Positions 12,398 through 19,866 of a stretch of 21,836 nucleotides of DNA are shown in pieces. Numbering within the stretch: position 1 is the first letter of the stretch; the number at the start of each line of letters is the position of its first letter. A program made the translations under genes and the position numbers. The stretch comes from a virus. The stretch lies in the IMG/VR virus record IMGVR_UViG_3300046000_008157, positions 1-21,836 of that record. One strand, given 5' to 3'. Under the pieces are notes generated by a model. The model was not told where the DNA came from, did no database searches, and saw only the letters and a program-made list of their open reading frames with translations.

Positions 12398-12625
12398 ATG
12401 ACCCGCAAAAACGAACCGACCCCTTCGCTGGAAACCTCTGCCGCAGAGTTCTTCCACCCCAACAACATGCGCTTCGGTGCTGCTCGCATCCTGTGGGCGC
12501 AAGCCTGCACGCTGCGCAACGGCATGGCGCTGCCGGAAGGTTGGGTTCTGCCCGGTGGCCGGCGCACCCAAGACGCAGCCGCCGCAATGGCTGCCGCAGA
12601 ATACATTGATCGCGTCAGCCGCTGA
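12398..12625 (+). CDS. Hypothetical protein, 75 aa
   Basis: Has GAGGAG eight bases before its ATG. The product contains EFFHPNNMRFGAARILWAQA and EGWVLPGGRRT followed by an Ala-rich helix ending YIDRVSR. Not recognised. It lies between the exonuclease and annealing-protein genes. The 55-base gap before it holds a short stem (GGCGA/TCGCC) and a 14-codon frame that I do not count as a gene. Confidence 0.68.
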   Translation: MTRKNEPTPSLETSAAEFFHPNNMRFGAARILWAQACTLRNGMALPEGWVLPGGRRTQDAAAAMAAAEYIDRVSR

Positions 12626-12634
12626 GGAGCAAAC

Positions 12635-13318
12635 GTGCAAATTCCCAATCTAGCCGGAGTTGCCACGGACGATCTGGTGGAAACCATCGGCGCCGGCAGT
12701 TTCAAAGCCTCCTACATCAACTGGTCGCGCACCTTGCAGCTTCTGCGAGAACACGCGCCCGGTTGGCTGCCAGAGACGGTTCCCAATGCAGAGGGAAGCC
12801 TGCTGCATGCGGCGCCTGTTGGTTGTTATTTGCTGATCCGTTTCCGCAATGGTGAGCAGGTCACGCCCGCAGTCCCGCAAGCCGTCATGGATACGCGTAA
12901 CGCCGCAATCCAGCGCGACAAGATCACGGCGCGCGACCTGACGGATACGCATCGTCGAGGCGTTTGCTTGGCGGCGGCTATGACGTTCGGCCTTGCTTAC
13001 GAGCTATGGGCCAAGCTGCCGTTGGAGTCCGGTCACGAGGAGGAGAAAAAAGACGAAAGGCAAGAGCGCCGCGCTACTCCCAAACCGCCGGTAGCGCCGC
13101 CGCCGCCAAAGCCTCCTGTGGTACCGCCGCCGCCCGCGTCTACGGTAAGCGTCAACGCCCTGCTGGAGCAGATTGAGCTTGCCAGCACGATGGAGGGCCT
13201 AGAGTTGCTTCGCATTGACATCAACCGGCTACCAAAGGGAAGCGAAGAACGAAAGCAAGTCATTGAGGCGGCAACTCGTCGCACCAACCAGATCCGCGCC
13301 GAGGAGGGCGCCGTATGA
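12635..13318 (+). CDS. Single-strand annealing protein, DUF1071 (Sak3-like)
   Basis: A 227-residue putative recombinase. DUF1071/Sak3 proteins bind single-stranded DNA and anneal homologous strands, usually with a partner exonuclease, here at 11429. Residues 1-135 match the core: ASYINWSRTLQLLREHAPGW, GCYLLIRFRNGEQVTPAVP, then AAIQRDKITARDLTDTHRRG and LAAAMTFGLAYELWAKLP. Residues about 149-167 are a Pro-rich linker, and the last 55 residues form a small helical domain (LLEQIELASTMEGLELL). That tail could contact the exonuclease or SSB. The start is GTG at 12635 with GAGGAG upstream. Family assignment is from remembered motifs. Confidence 0.78.
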   Translation: MQIPNLAGVATDDLVETIGAGSFKASYINWSRTLQLLREHAPGWLPETVPNAEGSLLHAAPVGCYLLIRFRNGEQVTPAVPQAVMDTRNAAIQRDKITARDLTDTHRRGVCLAAAMTFGLAYELWAKLPLESGHEEEKKDERQERRATPKPPVAPPPPKPPVVPPPPASTVSVNALLEQIELASTMEGLELLRIDINRLPKGSEERKQVIEAATRRTNQIRAEEGAV

Positions 13319-13575
13319 GCACCCCAGTGATGACCCAAGCCGAGGCGGCGCTGCACTACCGCCTGCAGGCCGTGCAGGACATGTATGCCGTTGCAGACGA
13401 CCGCGCACGCACCGCCCGCGAGCACATTGACCGCCTGCTGGTGGCGATCTACGAACTGTCGTTTCCGCTGCTCAGCCACCCGGAGCACGGCGAGGCCGCC
13501 GGCAAGGCGCACGACATCGCTGCCGAGATCGAGGACTGGTGGTTTGCCGAGGAGAGCGCTGATGACGACGAATGA
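13315..13575 (+). CDS. Hypothetical protein, 86 aa, helical and acidic
   Basis: Starts in an ATGA overlap with the annealing-protein gene. Nearly all helical: EAALHYRLQAVQDMYAVAD, then ARTAREHIDRLLVAIYEL, with an acidic tail (EDWWFAEESADDDE). A small helical bundle is likely. Its 3' end overlaps the next gene by 14 bases in a different frame. Not recognised. Confidence 0.7.
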   Translation: MSTPVMTQAEAALHYRLQAVQDMYAVADDRARTAREHIDRLLVAIYELSFPLLSHPEHGEAAGKAHDIAAEIEDWWFAEESADDDE

Positions 13576-13765
13576 CACCCTGCTGACCGAGCAGGAACTG
13601 GCCGAGCGATGGCGCGTGACCAAGCGCACCGTGCGCCACTGGCGCGCCAATCAGCGCGGGCCGGCGTTCATCCGGCTTGGCCGCACCCAGCAGGGGCGCG
13701 TGATGTACCGGCTTGCCGATGTGCTGGCCTATGAGGCTCGGCAGAGGAAGGAGGAAGCGGAATGA
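13562..13765 (+). CDS. Helix-turn-helix protein of the AlpA/excisionase type, 67 aa
   Basis: A small DNA-binding protein with LTEQELAERWRVTKRTVRHW followed by RGPAFIRLGR, VMYRLADVLAYE and a basic tail, the MerR-like fold of AlpA and excisionase proteins. Such proteins bend DNA or regulate promoters; no integrase is in the window, so a regulatory role is more likely. The ATG at 13562 lies inside the end of the previous gene, and the stop overlaps the next start. Confidence 0.78.
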   Translation: MTTNDTLLTEQELAERWRVTKRTVRHWRANQRGPAFIRLGRTQQGRVMYRLADVLAYEARQRKEEAE

Positions 13766-14199
13766 CCACCCTACGAGAAGCCGCCCAGCAGGCGCTGGAG
13801 GCGTTGGAGAAGATTACTGCGTTTCCCAAGAATTTCTGGGATTTGGAAGAGGAGATCACCGCCCTCCGCGCCGCGCTGGCGCAGCCATTGCCTGATCCTG
13901 TGGACGAATATCGTAAGGGCTTTATTGCTGGGCAGATCGACATGCGTGATCGCCCGGAGGAGCAGGAGCCGATGGCGTGGCAGTGGTTGAACACTGCGCA
14001 CTTCCGCAAGAAGCTGCCAGCCAATGCTGAGTCGGGTGCATGGAATCCACTCTACGCCCACCCACCCCGCCGCGAGTGGCAGTCGCTGACGGATGAGGAG
14101 ATTAACGCTGTGGCAGCGGAGCTTGGGTACGCGCAACTGACGCCGAGAGAAGTTGCTCGCGCCGTCGAGCAGGCGCTGAAGGAGAAGAACCATGAGTAA
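13762..14199 (+). CDS. Mosaic phage accessory protein, 145 aa
   Basis: A modular protein of the kind found in accessory regions of many proteobacterial phages. It begins with an Ala/Leu/Glu helix (LREAAQQALEALEKI), has a middle with EEQEPMAWQWLNTAHF, and the recognisable module PLYAHPPRREWQSLTDEEI, which recurs in Ea22-like phage proteins. The C-terminus is helical (REVARAVEQALKEKN). Function unknown. It overlaps its neighbours by a few bases on both sides. Confidence 0.7.
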   Translation: MTTLREAAQQALEALEKITAFPKNFWDLEEEITALRAALAQPLPDPVDEYRKGFIAGQIDMRDRPEEQEPMAWQWLNTAHFRKKLPANAESGAWNPLYAHPPRREWQSLTDEEINAVAAELGYAQLTPREVARAVEQALKEKNHE

Positions 14200-14581
14200 C
14201 CAACCCGAAGCCCTTTGCGAAAGCAAAAACATGCCTACGGCATTGCGGCTGGCTGATTCTCTTGCGGCTGGCTTTAGCGACTGCGGACCCGAAGCCGCAG
14301 CCGAACTGCGCCGGCTGCACCAGTTTGAACGCGGTTACAACGAGTGGACCGAAAAGACTCAGTGGGTGCAAGAGACCAAACAAACCTACGAACTCGGTAT
14401 GCACCGGGCGGATGTGCTGAAGCAGCGAATTGAGAAACTGGAGACGGTGAATCAGGAACTACGGAAGGCTTTGCGAGAGGCCGCACTTGCTCTGGCCCAC
14501 GCTACCGAAACAATGCCAGTGGTGCACGACGACGACTACAACAGAGTGAGCGCCGCCATCGCCAAAGTGGAGGGAGCATGA
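14192..14581 (+). CDS. Hypothetical coiled-coil protein, 129 aa
   Basis: The ATG at 14192 lies within the end of the preceding gene. Residues 15-45 carry ALRLADSLAAGFSDCG and AAAELRRLH, a module seen in many phage accessory proteins; residues about 60-105 form a probable coiled coil (VLKQRIEKLETVNQELRKAL). The C-terminus is another helix. No enzymatic motif is visible. The stop overlaps the start of the 27-residue frame that follows. Confidence 0.68.
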   Translation: MSNQPEALCESKNMPTALRLADSLAAGFSDCGPEAAAELRRLHQFERGYNEWTEKTQWVQETKQTYELGMHRADVLKQRIEKLETVNQELRKALREAALALAHATETMPVVHDDDYNRVSAAIAKVEGA

Positions 14582-14661
14582 AACTCCGCGCCTTTCTGCG
14601 CGGCTTCGCCAACGGATTGACGCTGTTGCCGCTGTGGCGGTGGATTAGGGGGAAGACATGA
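14578..14661 (+). CDS. Small basic protein, 27 aa
   Basis: A tiny frame overlapping both neighbours by ATGA, with GGAGG-like AGGGAG just upstream. The product, MKLRAFLRGFANGL followed by TLLPLWRWIRGKT, is basic and amphipathic with a hydrophobic middle, likely membrane-associated. The exact fit between two coupled genes supports that it is translated, though short length leaves doubt. Confidence 0.5.
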   Translation: MKLRAFLRGFANGLTLLPLWRWIRGKT

Positions 14662-14891
14662 CCACATGGCACAAAGGCCCGCCGCCCAGCATCGGCTGGT
14701 GGCCAGCGAGCATATCCCGCGACCGCGATGCCATACGTTGGTGGGACGGAAAGTTCTGGAGCGTTCCTTGCTACAAAGGAGAAAAGCCTTGGAGTATTAA
14801 ATTGTCAGCCGGCATCAAAGATTTTCAACCTCCATGTGCCATCGAATGGACCGAGCGGCCCGCATCGTGGCCGGAGAGGGCAAGGATATGA
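14658..14891 (+). CDS. Hypothetical Trp-rich protein, 77 aa
   Basis: Starts in an ATGA overlap. The product is rich in Trp and Pro (MTTWHKGPPPSIGWWPASI, then IRWWDGKFWSVPCYKG, and a closing CAIEWTERPASWPERARI), a composition seen in small phage proteins of unknown role. It may be a small beta-rich domain. Overlaps the next gene by four bases. Confidence 0.65.
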   Translation: MTTWHKGPPPSIGWWPASISRDRDAIRWWDGKFWSVPCYKGEKPWSIKLSAGIKDFQPPCAIEWTERPASWPERARI

Positions 14892-15118
14892 CCCAAGAAG
14901 ACATCCTGCGCATGGCGCGGGAAGCGGGCTTCCCAATCACCAATCATCTTTCTGGTCGACAGGACATTGCTGGGCAATCGGTGGCGCGATTTAGACGCTT
15001 CGCCGCCCTCGTCGCCGCAGCAGAGCGCGCCGCCTGCGCCGACATCTGCGACCAACACGCAAGCATCGAGGGCATCGCGCAACGGTGTGCAGCAGAAATC
15101 AGAGCGAGGAACAAATGA
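14888..15118 (+). CDS. Hypothetical phage accessory protein, 76 aa
   Basis: Begins MTQEDILRMAREAGFP, contains FRRFAALVAAAERAACADIC and ends with a helix carrying AAEIRARNK. The AAERAAC segment belongs to a module very common in Burkholderiales phage accessory genes; its function is not known. The ATG overlaps the preceding stop and its stop overlaps the next ATG. Confidence 0.7.
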   Translation: MTQEDILRMAREAGFPITNHLSGRQDIAGQSVARFRRFAALVAAAERAACADICDQHASIEGIAQRCAAEIRARNK

Positions 15119-15282
15119 GACGCCGCATCCGCAAGATCAAAGACCGCCTGTATCCCTGGTACATCTACGCCGCAAGACAGCGCAGGGCATGGGAGGCTGT
15201 GCAAACTACTCAGGTGCGGTTCAGCAGGGCAATACGCGAAGCGTATGCCAAGGCGCGGGCAGGGCTGGAATGGCGGGGTTGA
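15115..15282 (+). CDS. Small Arg-rich protein, 55 aa
   Basis: Coupled by ATGA overlap. The product is strongly basic and aromatic (MRRRIRKIKDRLYPWYIYAA, ending AKARAGLEWRG), compatible with nucleic-acid or membrane-surface binding. No family recognised. It ends one base before the next ATG. Confidence 0.58.
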   Translation: MRRRIRKIKDRLYPWYIYAARQRRAWEAVQTTQVRFSRAIREAYAKARAGLEWRG

Positions 15283-15283
15283 C

Positions 15284-15559
15284 ATGACCAAAGACGAAAT
15301 CGCCACCCTGATGAACGAAACTGCGGGCCAGCACTGGGGCAACGAGGCGCACTTTCAGCGGTTTGCCATTGCGCTTGAAAAGCGTTTTGAGGCGGCGACG
15401 AAGTTTGTGATCAAGCTGGCAATGGAAGCAGAGCGCGAGAACGGCGCAGCCGCCGAACGCCAGCGCTGCGTCCAGATTGCCCGCGAGTTCGACCGCGACC
15501 ACCCGCGCACCAACTACGGCGGGCATATCGCCCGTCTCATCGAGGAAACAGCGCCATGA
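15284..15559 (+). CDS. Hypothetical phage accessory protein, 91 aa
   Basis: Begins MTKDEIATLMNETAGQHWG, with a long helix (FAIALEKRFEAATKFVIKLA) and AAERQRCVQIAREFD, then HPRTNYGGHIARLIEE. It shares its general plan (short MT-x-E-I start, FA-x-AxE helix, AAER-x-C segment) with the gene at 14888, hinting that both derive from recombined modules. Function unknown. Confidence 0.68.
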   Translation: MTKDEIATLMNETAGQHWGNEAHFQRFAIALEKRFEAATKFVIKLAMEAERENGAAAERQRCVQIAREFDRDHPRTNYGGHIARLIEETAP

Positions 15560-15711
15560 AACCCAGCCACCTCACCGCCCCACGCACGCTGGCCGACTGC
15601 ACGTTCACCACGGGCTACAACATCGCGGAGCCGCGTTCGCGTTACATTCCAGCGCCCGCAGTTATCATTGCGTGCATCGCACTGGGAGCCCTGCTGTGGA
15701 CATTGCTCTGA
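15556..15711 (+). CDS. Small membrane protein, 51 aa, C-terminal helix
   Basis: Starts in an ATGA overlap with the previous gene. The first 30 residues are polar (MKPSHLTAPRTLADCTFTTG), and residues about 32-51 form one membrane helix (APAVIIACIALGALLWTLL) ending at the C-terminus, so it would be a tail-anchored protein with the N-terminus in the cytoplasm. It is the first of three consecutive small membrane proteins. Role unknown. Confidence 0.6.
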   Translation: MKPSHLTAPRTLADCTFTTGYNIAEPRSRYIPAPAVIIACIALGALLWTLL

Positions 15712-15779
15712 CCATCGACATCATTGTGTGCGCCGTGCTGGCCGCTGTCGGCGTGCTGCTGTTTTGGCCGCAGGTATGA
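15696..15779 (+). CDS. Membrane microprotein, 27 aa (GTG start)
   Basis: A GTG-started frame beginning inside the last codons of the preceding gene, with GGGAG eight bases upstream. The product, MDIALTIDIIVCAVLAAVG with VLLFWPQV, is a single membrane helix. Its stop overlaps the next start (ATGA). The tight packing supports it being a real gene despite the size. Confidence 0.5.
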   Translation: MDIALTIDIIVCAVLAAVGVLLFWPQV

Positions 15780-15949
15780 GCCGCCTTCCCACCGGCTGCG
15801 ACCAGCAGGGTCGCTATCCCGAGGCTGCCGAAGTCTGCACCGAACTCGGAGCCGAAGACTTTGACGACGCTGCTGCGATCATCGTTGAGCAGATCATCTG
15901 CATCGTCATCGTCATTGCTGTCATGGCGGCAATCTTTGCGTTTCAATAG
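15776..15949 (+). CDS. Small membrane protein, 57 aa, C-terminal helix
   Basis: Starts in an ATGA overlap. Residues 1-30 are polar and acidic (MSRLPTGCDQQGRYPEAAEV), and residues about 35-57 form a membrane helix (IICIVIVIAVMAAIFAF) at the very C-terminus. The gene is the last of the rightward block; its final seven bases overlap the stop end of the M15 peptidase gene on the other strand. Whether it helps lysis or acts on the host membrane cannot be told. Confidence 0.62.
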   Translation: MSRLPTGCDQQGRYPEAAEVCTELGAEDFDDAAAIIVEQIICIVIVIAVMAAIFAFQ

Positions 15950-16302
15950 CTCCAGATCGCCGGCACGGCCCGCAAGTCAAGGTGGATGAACCGGCCTGTG
16001 CTTTTTTGCTGTACGCCGATTCCGGTGAATCCTAGCCCCAGCGCTAAACGCAGGAAACGCACAGCGTCAGCGCCCTGCACCGCCACATCGGCAGCCATGC
16101 CGGTAGAGTGCATGCCCGGATGCGTCTTGGCTTTTTCTATAGGATGATCAGAGCAGCGCCAGCCCGAACTGATGACCATCGGGCCGAACTTGTTGCGCAG
16201 CGACTGCAAGCGCTCCATGAACGCCGGCTGCATCTTCTCGCGCCCACAGTGCCGGCAGCGGAACTCCGCAGAGCGGAAGTTTGGGTATTCGGCCCAGTCC
16301 AT
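15943..16302 (-). CDS. M15 family peptidase (endolysin)
   Basis: A 119-residue Zn peptidase expected to cut peptide cross-links in the cell wall at lysis. The M15 signature is clear: SSGWRCSDHP, then HSTGMAAD (His65, Asp72) and FIHLDLR (His107, Asp109), supplying the zinc ligands and catalytic acid. The N-terminal EFRCRHCG carries a CxxC often seen in phage members. Length fits stand-alone M15A endolysins. There is no signal peptide, consistent with export through the holin next door. I start at the ATG at 16302, overlapping the holin stop (TAATG); a TTG at 16332 would extend it into the holin gene. Confidence 0.88.
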   Translation of the reverse strand: MDWAEYPNFRSAEFRCRHCGREKMQPAFMERLQSLRNKFGPMVISSGWRCSDHPIEKAKTHPGMHSTGMAADVAVQGADAVRFLRLALGLGFTGIGVQQKSTGRFIHLDLRAVPAIWSY

Positions 16303-16469
16303 TACTGGCGACGCTTGTCGTACACACTCCAACCCACGCCAGCAGCAGCAGCAGCGCCTCCTATGATGGCATCAATTGTACCGCCATCAATTCCATATCT
16401 GACGGCAAAACCGCCCGCAACGGCGGTCAAGATGTGGCGAACCAAAGCTTGAATGATGACTGCGTTCAT
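16302..16469 (-). CDS. Small phage holin, 55 aa
   Basis: A short membrane protein in the usual holin place, between the virion genes and the endolysin. It reads MNAVIIQALVRHILTAVAGG, then FAVRYGIDGG, TIDAIIGGAAAAAGVGW and a basic end YDKRRQ, a plan I associate with the Pam3-gp28-like holins (from memory). Two hydrophobic segments are likely, about residues 10-24 and 32-48. It would permeabilise the inner membrane to release the M15 endolysin. It overlaps the neighbours by TAATG and ATGA. Confidence 0.75.
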   Translation of the reverse strand: MNAVIIQALVRHILTAVAGGFAVRYGIDGGTIDAIIGGAAAAAGVGWSVYDKRRQ

Positions 16470-16687
16470 TTGTCGGCCTTTGCTTCCAGTTTGTCAAAAA
16501 TCCTAGCCAACATAGACTTAATTTCACTTATGTCGGCCTTGTAGTCTTCTTTGGCAACGTAGACATGCGGCATTTGCCTGACGTCCTTGTCAAGAAGTCT
16601 AATTGATTGCCAAATGTTGTTCAGTATCCAGCCTCCCAAAACGCCGGCCAGAGACACTGCGATGTTGAAGAGGGCTTGAGTGTCCAT
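16466..16687 (-). CDS. Membrane-anchored coiled-coil protein of the lysis cassette, 73 aa
   Basis: Residues 5-25 are a membrane helix (ALFNIAVSLAGVLGGWILNN); the remainder is a charged helix (YVAKEDYKADISEIK, ending KLEAKADK) likely to form a coiled coil. Similar small proteins with the Ala-Lys-Asp-Tyr motif often sit directly before phage holins and are labelled hypothetical. A spanin- or holin-regulator role is possible. It is coupled to the upstream virion gene by TGATG and to the holin by ATGA. Confidence 0.72.
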   Translation of the reverse strand: MDTQALFNIAVSLAGVLGGWILNNIWQSIRLLDKDVRQMPHVYVAKEDYKADISEIKSMLARIFDKLEAKADK

Positions 16688-18402
16688 CAGTCAATCAAGG
16701 CGTTTGTGGGCTGATTAGTGAACGTCGGAATGCCCATCGCTGCACGCAAAAGTGCTTCGTTTTGGGCCGCCAGTGCGTTAACCGTTGGCGAGTCGTAGGT
16801 CGGAATTGCTCTCTGCTGCGCCAAACCGCTTCTGAGATAGCGCCTTGCTCCAGCCGAAACTGCTGCCGGCGCCATTGCTCCCACCGCGCCACCAAGGGTT
16901 GCCCCCTGCGCCCCGCCCATAGCGTAGCCACCCGCAGCGCCGAGGCCGCCGCCCATGTAGCCAAACAGTGTTTGCGATCCCGGGGTGCCTTGGACGCCAG
17001 GTTGCACCATCACCGGCCGCGAGATGTTGGCAAATCGTGCGATCAGGTCTAGGTCGCCGCTGAAGTATCTGCCTCTGGTTTGCAAATCATTGGCGAGCTG
17101 CCTTGCGCTGACGGACCCCCCGCCTTCGACGATGGCGTCTTCTACCGCGTGACTGATTGCCATGCGCTGCCGAGATGCCCGGAACTGCTCAAGCATGGCC
17201 TGAGCGTTTGGATTGCCGGCCTGTTGCAACGAGCGCTCAATCTGGTCTTCAAGCGCATTGCTGACGGCTCTTTGCGCCAAACCAAGCGCGTTGTCACCGC
17301 GAGAAATGTTGGCGTTGGCCTGCTCTCGCAACGTTCTAGTGGCTTGCAAGGCGTCTGCAGAATTAAACTGCCCCACGCGATACGAATTGACCAGATCAAC
17401 AACAGGTTGCGGAATGGCTCCAGGAAAAGACCGACCAGGGCCGGTGTACGCCTGCAACACATTGTTCAAAGCGTTGTCAAAATCCTGATCGGTTCTCACC
17501 GCTCCAATTCGATTGAGCGGCTCGTATCCTCTTTGAAATTCGTCCCTGCGAATCTGCTGCGTTGTGTTGCGTTCAAGCCTTGCATCTGGAGGCAAGCCAA
17601 GAGCCCTTCGCGCAAGACGATCTGTCACTTCTTGGTTGCGAACAGCAAATTCCTGCTGCGTTCGTGTCTTGCCCCCAAGGCGTTCCGCCAGCACGTTTTG
17701 GGTTGATGGCGTAATGCTTCCGGGCGTTGCAATGTAGCCCTCAGCTTGCGCCTGTCGTAGCGTCAAATCGCGCACAGCGTTGCGAGACTGCTGGGCTTGC
17801 AGTGACGCCTGCCGAGCCTGCGCCGCGCTGATGGCGGCCCCCGGAATTGCCATAGAGGTTGCGGCACCAAGCAACGGTTGCCCAGTAGCCTCAGTGACAC
17901 CTTGGCCTGCCGCGCCGGCCGCAGCACCAGTTGCGCCCATGCCGGTCGTAGCGCGCGCCAGTTGTGGCAGCGTTCTCGCGGTTTGACCAATAGCGCTAGC
18001 CCCCCCAGTAATAGCGCCTGTCGCGCCCTGCAGAGCAACGTCAAGCACCCGTTGGCCCGCGGTGGTTTCGCCCTGCGGCTCGCGGATCAGGCCGGCACGC
18101 TTGAACGCCTCTGCAACGGGCTGACGAGGTGCGGTGACTTCTGGCGCAAGGTCAGGTCTTCCTAGCGCGGTAGCTGCCGTACCAAATCCCATCTTGGCAA
18201 GATTGGCCACGTTTTCTGGTGCCGTCAGCAAAATGTCTGCCGCACCAGCGACGGCGCGATATGGCGCGCTGGTGATGATGTCCATCGTAGAAGCGCGGCG
18301 TCGTGGGCCGGGGACTTCTGACGCAGACCGAGCGGTGGCAAGATCAAAGCCCGAGGCGAGCTCTTGTTCAACCGGCTTGGCAGTTGAAAGGTCGAACGCC
18401 AT
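16687..18402 (-). CDS. Putative internal virion / DNA ejection protein, 571 aa
   Basis: A long Ala/Gln/Arg-rich protein without enzymatic motifs. The N-terminus is polar, residues about 40-200 alternate helices with Gly/Ala-rich stretches (TGAITGGASAIGQTA and GMGATGAAAGAAGQG), residues 200-440 are long helices, and a Gly/Ala-rich hydrophobic segment (GYMGGGLGAAGGYAMGGAQG) near residue 480-510 could insert in membranes. This plan, the size and the place beside two similar genes match the ejection proteins of podoviruses (as P22 gp7, gp20, gp16). VNAL- and TNAL-type motifs occur near the C-terminus (542-544, 567-569). It couples by TAATG to the upstream gene. Confidence 0.65.
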   Translation of the reverse strand: MAFDLSTAKPVEQELASGFDLATARSASEVPGPRRRASTMDIITSAPYRAVAGAADILLTAPENVANLAKMGFGTAATALGRPDLAPEVTAPRQPVAEAFKRAGLIREPQGETTAGQRVLDVALQGATGAITGGASAIGQTARTLPQLARATTGMGATGAAAGAAGQGVTEATGQPLLGAATSMAIPGAAISAAQARQASLQAQQSRNAVRDLTLRQAQAEGYIATPGSITPSTQNVLAERLGGKTRTQQEFAVRNQEVTDRLARRALGLPPDARLERNTTQQIRRDEFQRGYEPLNRIGAVRTDQDFDNALNNVLQAYTGPGRSFPGAIPQPVVDLVNSYRVGQFNSADALQATRTLREQANANISRGDNALGLAQRAVSNALEDQIERSLQQAGNPNAQAMLEQFRASRQRMAISHAVEDAIVEGGGSVSARQLANDLQTRGRYFSGDLDLIARFANISRPVMVQPGVQGTPGSQTLFGYMGGGLGAAGGYAMGGAQGATLGGAVGAMAPAAVSAGARRYLRSGLAQQRAIPTYDSPTVNALAAQNEALLRAAMGIPTFTNQPTNALID

Positions 18403-19862
18403 TACTTGACCTCCACAAAACGCTTGCCATCAGGACTGACCCACGCTCGATTGCCTTTGGCGTCTTGTTTCAGCGTCCAGTCAGCGCCAACGCCAGCCGG
18501 CCGACCAGTCTGCGGCGCACGCGCAGGCGCGGCGGCCGCAGGTTGCGGCACGTACTTACGAAGTTCTGGACGATCAAACAGAGACTTTCCACCATCGCCA
18601 GCGTACCAAGCATCCTCAACGCCCTCGTACGTCTTATTCTCTTTCCACCATTTGTCCCAAAACGACCTCTGCTCAATGTCGCGCTTGCTTTGCGCCTTGG
18701 TGACGTCCAAAATAAATCGGTTGGCTTCTCTTGTGTTGCCAAGTTGCGAAGCTGTTTGCGTAATGCGCTGTGCGTCGGCTTCGGTTTGCGCGCCTTTCTG
18801 TTCAAGCTGGCGCTGCAGCACCATTTGATTGAGGGCCGAAGTAAAAGCCTGAGCGTCCGACGCGTACTTTGTTGCCTCAGGAACGCCGAGAGCAGATAGC
18901 ACAGATGCCGCTGCTTTTTGCGCTTCGGCGCCAAAGCCAGTTCTGAATCCTTGGTCAAGAATATTGATCTGCGTATCAATTGCCGGCAAAGTTCTTGCTG
19001 CAAGCCTAGCCGCTTGAGAAATTGTTTCGTAGAGCTTGACGTTAAACTCGCCCTTGGATTGGCGCTCTTTTTTCTCAAGGTCAGGCAAATTTACCTGCAC
19101 GTTGGTTGATGCCGCTGGCGGGCGCGTCGTCAGCATCTGAATTCGCTGCTCCAGCGGAGTCCTTCGCGGATCACCTGCCGGCAACTGAGCAATCTCTTGC
19201 TGCAAACGCGAGATTTCTGACGGTGCAAATTCTCGATCCGCTTTGGGCTTGTTTGCATCCGCAATTGACCGCCCAAGCTGCTGCAACTGCGGGTTTCTGC
19301 TTTGCAGCATCTGCCCGACTTGCTCCGACGAATACTGCCGGCCGGCGTAATCCAGCATCTTTGCGGGCGCGGCAGGCGCACCCATAGGCGCAGGCGCAGC
19401 CTGTGCCATCATGGCGTTCACAGGCCGAGCGCCACCAGCAGCGCCAACGCCCATCTCTGGCACTGCTTCGGGTGCTGCAGCCGGCATGGCGGCAGGCTGC
19501 TCGGCCATCGCAGGCGCACCGGCACCACCACCAAAAATCTTTTGGCGCTCGTCCTCCTCCATCGCCGTCTGCATCAGCTTCTGGCCGACTTCAAAGTGTT
19601 GAGGGGTCGTGCCCTGCGTCATAAAAACGCGAGCCAGTTCTTTCACGCCGCCTGGAAACGCCTTGGCGACCTCAGACTGAAACTGCTGGTACGCCTGCTG
19701 CTTGCGCACAGCCTCGGCAGTTTCCATCTGTTGCTGCTGCACCCCCCGCAGCGCATTAATCCCAGGCGCAATCCGCGACAGCGTCTGCAACTGCGACTCA
19801 GGCGCAAACTGCATCGGCTGCCGTTGGCCGGCCATCAGGGGCAATCGGGTGTCAAGTTGCAT
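18402..19862 (-). CDS. Putative internal virion protein, 486 aa
   Basis: A Gln/Ala-rich helical protein: an N-terminal segment with Gln clusters, a low-complexity Pro/Ala/Met-rich region near residues 115-170, then long helices with LYETISQAARLAARTLPAID and DAQAFTSALNQMVLQRQLE, and a C-terminal Pro/Ala linker followed by a short basic domain. No enzyme motif is visible. Its position between two similar proteins suggests the podovirus ejection set. I use the ATG at 19862, with a G-rich site upstream; the longer TTG start at 19877 overlaps the previous stop. It contains INAL and VNAM sequences like its neighbours. Confidence 0.65.
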   Translation of the reverse strand: MQLDTRLPLMAGQRQPMQFAPESQLQTLSRIAPGINALRGVQQQQMETAEAVRKQQAYQQFQSEVAKAFPGGVKELARVFMTQGTTPQHFEVGQKLMQTAMEEDERQKIFGGGAGAPAMAEQPAAMPAAAPEAVPEMGVGAAGGARPVNAMMAQAAPAPMGAPAAPAKMLDYAGRQYSSEQVGQMLQSRNPQLQQLGRSIADANKPKADREFAPSEISRLQQEIAQLPAGDPRRTPLEQRIQMLTTRPPAASTNVQVNLPDLEKKERQSKGEFNVKLYETISQAARLAARTLPAIDTQINILDQGFRTGFGAEAQKAAASVLSALGVPEATKYASDAQAFTSALNQMVLQRQLEQKGAQTEADAQRITQTASQLGNTREANRFILDVTKAQSKRDIEQRSFWDKWWKENKTYEGVEDAWYAGDGGKSLFDRPELRKYVPQPAAAAPARAPQTGRPAGVGADWTLKQDAKGNRAWVSPDGKRFVEVK

Positions 19863-19866
19863 GATT

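Noticed and set aside
13562-13765. Calling the helix-turn-helix gene an excisionase
   Set aside because: No integrase or attachment site is visible in the window, so only the fold type is stated.
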